A DNA stretch of 64,000 bases, taken from Terriglobales bacterium (GTDB taxonomy: Bacteria; Acidobacteriota; Terriglobia; Terriglobales; Acidobacteriaceae). Positions 59,410-64,000 of the stretch are shown piece after piece. The stretch is taken from positions 62,001 to 126,000 of the forward strand of contig DATMXP010000035.1 in the NCBI GenBank assembly GCA_035561515.1, in the 5' to 3' direction. The notes under the pieces were generated by a model. It had not been told where the DNA came from and searched no databases. It saw only the letters and a program-made list of their open reading frames with translations. The stretch's first letter is position 1. Each line of letters starts with the position of its first letter. Both the position numbers and the translations under genes were made by a program.

Positions 59410-61118
59410 GGTTCATACCGGATCGGCAGATATTTCGGTTCCCACATCGCCTGACGAAGGTTGTCCTCAAGTCCTTCCAGGATATCTTCGTCAGCGTATC
59501 CTTCTTTCACTGCTTGCCGAACCGTGGCACAAGCCACTGCCAGCGAGCACTCGCGAATCCTCGACAGTTGCGGATATACCGCCGTTTCAGCCAGGTCCTC
59601 TTCCGTGACTTTCTCCGCAAGAGCGCGAGCTGCTTCCAGGAACATGCTGTCTGTGACGCGAGTGATTCTCGCGGCACTGATGCCCAGACCCACTCCCGGG
59701 AAAATGAAGGAGTTGTTACCCTGCCCGATGCGATACCGCTTGCCGTTGTACGTCACTGGGGCAAACGGACTTCCCGAAGCAACAATCGCCCGCCCGTCGG
59801 ACCACTGGATCGCATCCTCGGCCGTGCATTCCGCCTTCGATGTCGGGTTCGACAACGGGAAGATGATGGGACGCTCATTGATACTTGCCATCATCTGGAT
59901 CACGTCCTTGCTGAACGTACCCGGTGTTCCCGACGTGCCAAGCAGCACGGTCGGTTTGACGTTGCAAATCGTCTCGACCAAAGTGATCTTCGTCCGATCT
60001 GCACATCTGTACTTTGCGACTTCCTCAACGTCTCGAGCGTAAGTGGCTTTGAAATCTTCCAGATTCGTGCGCGCTTTTGTCACCAAGCCATGGCTGTCGA
60101 CAGTCCAGACTTGCTTGCGTGCCTCAGATTCTGCCAACCCTTCCTGCACCATCGCCGACACGATCAGGTCCGAAATGCCCTGTGCCGATGCACCCGCACC
60201 CGCAAACACCACACGCTGGTCGCGCATGCGTCCACCGGTGATTCGTAACGCGCTAAAAAGGCCGGCGACAATCACGCCCGCCGTGCCCTGGATGTCGTCG
60301 TTGAACGAGCACAGCTTGTTACGGAAACGTTTCAACTGGTGGATGGCGTTGCCCTTCAGGAAGTCTTCCCATTGCAGTAGTGTGTTCGGAAATACCTTCT
60401 GGACAGCCGCGACAAACGCATCAACAAACGCCTGGTACTCTTCACCGCGAATGCGCTTGTGCTTCAGGCCGAGGTACAAGGGGTCCTTTAGCCGCTCTTC
60501 GTTGTCGGTGCCGACATCGAGTGTGATCGGAAGCGTGCTGTTCGGTGACACCCCGGCGCACAATGTGTAGAGACACAGCTTTCCGATCGGAATGCCCATT
60601 CCACCTGCGCCTTGATCGCCAAGTCCCAGGATGCGCTCACCATCAGTCACAACGATTACCGACGGATTCGAAATCTCGGAGTTGCGCAGGATGTTTTCGA
60701 TGTGATCTTTCTGATCAATACTTATATAAAGGCCGCGGGCCCTGCGATAAATGTGGGAATACTTTTGGCATGCCTCTCCCACCACTGGCGTATAGACGAT
60801 CGGCATCATCTCATCGATGTGCTCCAGCAGTAACCGGTAGAACAGAGTTTCGTTCCGGTCCTGCAGGCCGCTTAGATAGATGAACTTCTCCAAGTTCGTC
60901 GACTTGTTCAGGAAGTTCTCGTACGTCCTGTCCAGTTGCTGGCGCATGGTGGCAACGTGAGGGGGAATAAGACCGTTAAGGTCAAGCTCATCTCTTTCGC
61001 GAGTGGCGAAGGCAGTGCCCTTATTGGTGACCGGGTTCAGCAGCAAGGCCTTTCCTTTGGTGTCAACCGATAGGTACTTTTGCCCCGTCGCTGGATCGAT
61101 TTTTACGGCTAGTTTCAT
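59406..61118 (-). CDS. NAD-dependent malic enzyme
   Basis: 570 residues, the long NAD type. Start ATG 61118 after AAGGAG with six bases' spacing. Signatures: FIYLSGLQDRNETLFYRLLL, MPIVYTPVVGEACQKYSHIY, VTDGERILGLGDQGAGGMGI, LQWEDFLKGNAIHQL, FNDDIQGTAGV and VFAGAGASAQGISDL. It converts malate to pyruvate and CO2 with NAD reduction. A single gene. Confidence 0.95.
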   Translation of the reverse strand: MKLAVKIDPATGQKYLSVDTKGKALLLNPVTNKGTAFATRERDELDLNGLIPPHVATMRQQLDRTYENFLNKSTNLEKFIYLSGLQDRNETLFYRLLLEHIDEMMPIVYTPVVGEACQKYSHIYRRARGLYISIDQKDHIENILRNSEISNPSVIVVTDGERILGLGDQGAGGMGIPIGKLCLYTLCAGVSPNSTLPITLDVGTDNEERLKDPLYLGLKHKRIRGEEYQAFVDAFVAAVQKVFPNTLLQWEDFLKGNAIHQLKRFRNKLCSFNDDIQGTAGVIVAGLFSALRITGGRMRDQRVVFAGAGASAQGISDLIVSAMVQEGLAESEARKQVWTVDSHGLVTKARTNLEDFKATYARDVEEVAKYRCADRTKITLVETICNVKPTVLLGTSGTPGTFSKDVIQMMASINERPIIFPLSNPTSKAECTAEDAIQWSDGRAIVASGSPFAPVTYNGKRYRIGQGNNSFIFPGVGLGISAARITRVTDSMFLEAARALAEKVTEEDLAETAVYPQLSRIRECSLAVACATVRQAVKEGYADEDILEGLEDNLRQAMWEPKYLPIRYEP

Positions 61119-61221
61119 TCCGATCTCCTTGATGGCAAAGCGATTACGCCTTCAAGTAAACCGGAAGGAATTCCACATGGCTGTGACGCACATACCCTTG
61201 TGACGTGATTCCGATGCTTCC

Positions 61222-61755
61222 TCAGGCGAATCGCTGGGGACAGCTCCAGGTAAGTATGCTCCGGTAAACCAGCCGTTTCCCTGCTTCTTTCGCCCGCTCC
61301 AGCCAAGCGGTACCCTCTCCCGGTACGGCCTGAAAGGAAACCTGGACAGTTACGGGGAGCAATCGCTGACAACATAGCCTCACTCTTGGGATATGCGATC
61401 CGCTGCTGACCACCAGTATCGTTTTCACCGCTGGATGCCTCTCCAACCAGGCTTTCAGTCCAACGATTTCGGTCATTGTTCCGAAGCTGCCCTTCTTGAC
61501 CCAGGTAACCGTTCCCGGCGGATACTGCACAAAACAATGCCTCTCCGGGGCAGGGATCGTGGCCGCCAAAGCCAGCAGGTCCGGCTTTGGGTCGATCGGC
61601 AGCTTCGGAAATTTCCGGAGCTCAAATCGCGCGGTACTCAGTAATAAGGTTCGAGCGCGACCTCTTTCGAACTCGCCGATCGCAAATATCTTCCTCGATA
61701 CCCTTCCGGCCAGCACGAAGATCGCGTCGTATGTGTCTTGTTCCGCAGCGCTCAT
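61222..61755 (-). CDS. DUF218 (YdcF/ElyC-like) protein
   Basis: 177 residues. DUF218 features: DAIFVLAGRVSRKIFAIGEFERGRARTLLLS at the N-terminus, TMTEIVGLKAWLERH, and the hallmark VVSSGSHIPRVRLCCQRLLP. No membrane helix. YdcF/ElyC relatives act in envelope (undecaprenyl-phosphate) metabolism or as SAM-binding proteins; the role here is unknown. It stands between the malic enzyme and a secreted gene. Confidence 0.75.
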   Translation of the reverse strand: MSAAEQDTYDAIFVLAGRVSRKIFAIGEFERGRARTLLLSTARFELRKFPKLPIDPKPDLLALAATIPAPERHCFVQYPPGTVTWVKKGSFGTMTEIVGLKAWLERHPAVKTILVVSSGSHIPRVRLCCQRLLPVTVQVSFQAVPGEGTAWLERAKEAGKRLVYRSILTWSCPQRFA

Positions 61756-61824
61756 TCCACGTAGCTTGTGAGTAGTTCTCGGTTTTGCTAAGTTAGCAGC
61801 GAATCGGTGTTGAAGCTACCGACC

Positions 61825-62313
61825 ATGAAAACCCATTTGCTTCTACTCGCGTTTCTTGCCCTGTGCTCGGCTTCGTACAGCCAAAACAGTGCACCTGCCG
61901 CACAATCCCAAGCACCGGGTTCGGCCTCCAATTCGGGCAGCGCAAAGGTAGAACCGAACCGCTGCTTCGGATATCGTCTCGATGACCCCAAAGGCCAACG
62001 CTGCGGAATCACCTGCGACACCGGCCAGAGCGCACGGTGCACCAGCGTACCGCTCAACAGCCCGGGAGACCCGGTCTGCAACTGTGTGAAGGCGCAAGGA
62101 GTTGAAGGCGTAATGCCGTGGTCCTCTTGTCGCGCCGCAAAGAAATCACAAGAGGGCAAGGACATCGCGAGCTGCTCCATCGCCTGTGACAAAAGAACTG
62201 TCGCTACGTGCAAAGACGCTCCCAGCGAACCGGCAAGCGGAGAGCCGTCTTGTCGCTGCGAACCGAAACCTGCGGCTACTGCCGCGAAGCCAGCAAATCC
62301 AATTTCGAAGTAA
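61825..62313 (+). CDS. small secreted protein with two Cys-rich repeats
   Basis: 162 residues from ATG 61825 (signal MKTHLLLLAFLALCSASYSQ; an earlier in-frame start is possible). After a low-complexity Ala/Ser/Gln spacer there are two related units: CGITCDTGQSARCT...CNC and CSIACDKRTVATCK...CRC, each C-x3-C-D-x(6-7)-C followed by a CxC. The tail is Ala/Pro/Lys-rich. It looks like a disulfide-stabilised exported peptide with a duplicated domain. I recognise no family. Confidence 0.7.
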   Translation: MKTHLLLLAFLALCSASYSQNSAPAAQSQAPGSASNSGSAKVEPNRCFGYRLDDPKGQRCGITCDTGQSARCTSVPLNSPGDPVCNCVKAQGVEGVMPWSSCRAAKKSQEGKDIASCSIACDKRTVATCKDAPSEPASGEPSCRCEPKPAATAAKPANPISK

Positions 62314-62447
62314 CTCCAGCCATCAGCACGAGCAGAGCTCCCGTTCAGAACACCCCAATCGTTCAGCCCTGCTTAGCCCTAATACAAACGGGCGCTCCCG
62401 AATGACATCTCACAACTGTTCGTATTCGGCTCAGGAGTCCCCAAAGG

Positions 62448-64000
62448 GTGTCGCTCAGAACCACGTACTTATCTCGTTGTACCGCTGTTGTGGCGATGTT
62501 TCTTGTCTTGTCCGGTATTTTGCCGGCACAACAGGGCGTTCCATCTTCCGAGCCCGCCAAAACCGCTCCACAGGTAAAGCAGGTCCTGCCTTCTTATGAA
62601 GGACAAAACGTTTCCAGCGTGGAAATCGCCGGACGTCCTGACATCAATGTCGACGAACTCAAGTCGCTGCTGGTCCAACAGCCTGGCCAGCCATTTACCC
62701 GCGCCAAAGTTGACGCCAGCATTGCCGCCCTAAAGGCGACCAAGCGTTTCAAAGACGTCCAACTTCAAATCGTTCCTGATCTCCAGGGAATACGTCTCCT
62801 GCTCGTAATTCAACCCGGACTCTACTTCGGGATGTATCGCTTCCCGGGGGCAATCAAGCGGTTCAACTACTCCCGTCTTCTGCAGGTCGCAAATTATCCT
62901 CCGGAAGGCCCTTACTCCATCGCCGACGTCAACAACGCCACTCGTGCGCTCACGGAATATTTTCAGAAGAGTGGCTACTTCCAGGCTCAAGTCCGCCCCG
63001 AGATCGACTCCGATCCGAAACACGGGCTCGTTAACGTTATCTTTCACACCACTCTCGGCAAGCGCGCCGACTTCGGAGAAATCAAGATCGAGGGCGCCAC
63101 ACCGGAGATGTCCCGGTTCCTTCAGGGGAAGCTCACGTCCATTGTCGCCCGCATGAAAGGGGCTGCGATTCGTCCGGGCAAGAAGTATTCGCTCCGTACC
63201 ATCGAAAACGCCACCCGACGTTTGGAGAATACCCTGCTGAGCGAACACCGACTCTCCGCCACCGTGAAACTTCTCGGCGCGGACTATGATCCGGCCACGA
63301 ACCGGGCCGACATCGCCTTCCACGTCGAACCCGGCCCCGAGATCAACGTTGACATCCAAGGGGCTCACGTCTGGAGCTGGACCAAGAAGAAACTCATTCC
63401 TGTCTACCAGCAGGTTGGAACGGATCCGGAGATTCTCCAGGAAGGCCGCCGCAACCTAATCTCGCACTTCCAGTCGAAGGGCTATTTCAACGTCCAGGTC
63501 TCGGTCAAAACCGAACAGAAGAAGAACGGTGAGCAGATTGTCTATCAGGTCACGAAAGGACCTCGTCACCGCGTTTCGGAAGTAGACGTTGAGGGAAATC
63601 ACGCACTCCGTGAGGAAGAACTCGAACCAGTCGTGAAGGTCCAGGAGGGCCGCTGGATTCTGAACCGTGGCAACTACAGCGAGAAGCTTGTCCGGCAGAG
63701 CGTCAAAAACCTTGAGCAGGTCTACAAAGCCGCCGGCTTCAGCACCGTTCAGATCACTCCGGAGATCAAGCAGCGCGAAGGAGACATTTATGCCATCTTC
63801 CGCGTCAATGAAGGACCGCGCGACATCGTCGAATCCTTGCGCGTCGAGGGCAACAAGACCCTTCCTGTCTCACAGTTGGCGCCGAAGGGGCTGAAGGTAG
63901 TGGAAGGTCAGCCGTATTCACAGAAGCTATCCGATCAGGACCGCACCCAGATTATGGCGCGCTACCTGAACGAAGGCTATCTCACCGCTACGTTCCGCCA
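62448..64000 (+). CDS. POTRA-rich BamA/TamA-like outer-membrane assembly protein (partial, runs off the end)
   Basis: 517 complete codons from GTG 62448 (AGGAG ten bases before). A signal peptide follows (VVAMFLVLSGILPAQQG). At least five POTRA-like units can be traced, each with a strand-helix-helix-strand core: VSSVEIAGRPDINVDELKSL, FGEIKIEGATPEMSRFLQGK, INVDIQGAHVWSWTKKKL, VSEVDVEGNHALREEELEPV and VESLRVEGNKTLPVSQLAP. The beta-barrel lies past 64000. The protein inserts or secretes outer-membrane proteins in the BamA/TamA manner. The number of POTRAs is at least that of BamA. Confidence 0.87.
   Translation, partial: MSLRTTYLSRCTAVVAMFLVLSGILPAQQGVPSSEPAKTAPQVKQVLPSYEGQNVSSVEIAGRPDINVDELKSLLVQQPGQPFTRAKVDASIAALKATKRFKDVQLQIVPDLQGIRLLLVIQPGLYFGMYRFPGAIKRFNYSRLLQVANYPPEGPYSIADVNNATRALTEYFQKSGYFQAQVRPEIDSDPKHGLVNVIFHTTLGKRADFGEIKIEGATPEMSRFLQGKLTSIVARMKGAAIRPGKKYSLRTIENATRRLENTLLSEHRLSATVKLLGADYDPATNRADIAFHVEPGPEINVDIQGAHVWSWTKKKLIPVYQQVGTDPEILQEGRRNLISHFQSKGYFNVQVSVKTEQKKNGEQIVYQVTKGPRHRVSEVDVEGNHALREEELEPVVKVQEGRWILNRGNYSEKLVRQSVKNLEQVYKAAGFSTVQITPEIKQREGDIYAIFRVNEGPRDIVESLRVEGNKTLPVSQLAPKGLKVVEGQPYSQKLSDQDRTQIMARYLNEGYLTATFR

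Overview
The window looks like chromosomal DNA of a soil-type Acidobacteriota (Terriglobia or Koribacter-like). This is inferred from gene content. There is a secreted protein of the acidobacterial VWFA-related type beside a large TonB-dependent-receptor-like outer-membrane protein with a carboxypeptidase-regulatory N-terminus. There are also many hybrid or atypical two-component proteins, an HDOD protein, moderately high GC and short dispersed intergenic repeats. I see no rRNA, tRNA, CRISPR array, transposase or plasmid/phage replication gene. Most of the window is ordinary chromosome.

Layout. 1-4.8 kb: the end of a HAD phosphatase, a cupin, and secreted or membrane proteins of unknown role, including an Asp-box (Ycf48-like) protein. 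4.9-10.6 kb: small-molecule and stress accessory genes: DinB, an XRE/MmyB-like regulator facing a Tat-lipoprotein hydrolase across a perfect 17-bp palindrome, a YCII/DGPF protein, two further alpha/beta hydrolases and a secreted double cupin. 10.6-11.4 kb: a repeat-rich non-coding stretch. 11.4-13.3 kb: isochorismatase, YdhR-like monooxygenase and a PNK-like P-loop kinase. 13.5-16.7 kb: the glycolytic cluster gap-pgk-tpiA with strong intergenic hairpins. 16.7-23.9 kb (mostly minus strand): DHH phosphoesterase, zinc-ribbon membrane protein, an orphan histidine-box membrane protein, a 59-residue zinc ribbon, serine hydrolase, YbaK deacylase, PRC-barrel protein and an M49 peptidase.

24-33 kb: an MBL hydrolase, then signalling genes (CheY-like receiver, pseudo-kinase/receiver fusion, HDOD protein) next to a flagellin whose 3' part is missing. 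It is joined tail-to-tail to a response-regulator fragment that also lacks its 3' part. The flagellin keeps an excellent sigma-28-type promoter. After the scar come a beta-barrel protein, a Cof-type phosphatase, a lytic transglycosylase and a large secreted protein. 33.5-42.3 kb: flippase-like membrane protein, NrdR, NAD-type isocitrate dehydrogenase-like enzyme, an enlarged CorA-like GMN protein, and a NifU-like scaffold divergent from a tightly packed radical SAM / BtuF-like / fRMsr-like GAF / Nudix run. 41.7-49.8 kb: signalling block (degenerate kinase plus OmpR-type regulator, HD-GYP regulator, PAS hybrid kinase, TonB, LytTR/LytS pair). 49.9-53.3 kb: ileS-lspA. 53.4-59.4 kb: a three-gene cell-surface cluster. 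59.4-64 kb: malic enzyme, DUF218-like protein, a Cys-rich secreted protein and the start of a POTRA/BamA-like assembly factor that runs off the end.

Most distinctive are the flagellin/regulator scar with its retained sigma-28 promoter, the several catalytically decayed kinase-like proteins, the radical SAM run with a signal-less binding protein, and a 113-bp non-coding element present twice, 22 kb apart. Starts were chosen from Shine-Dalgarno sequences, signal peptides and family lengths. All function calls rest on reading motifs by eye, without database searches.
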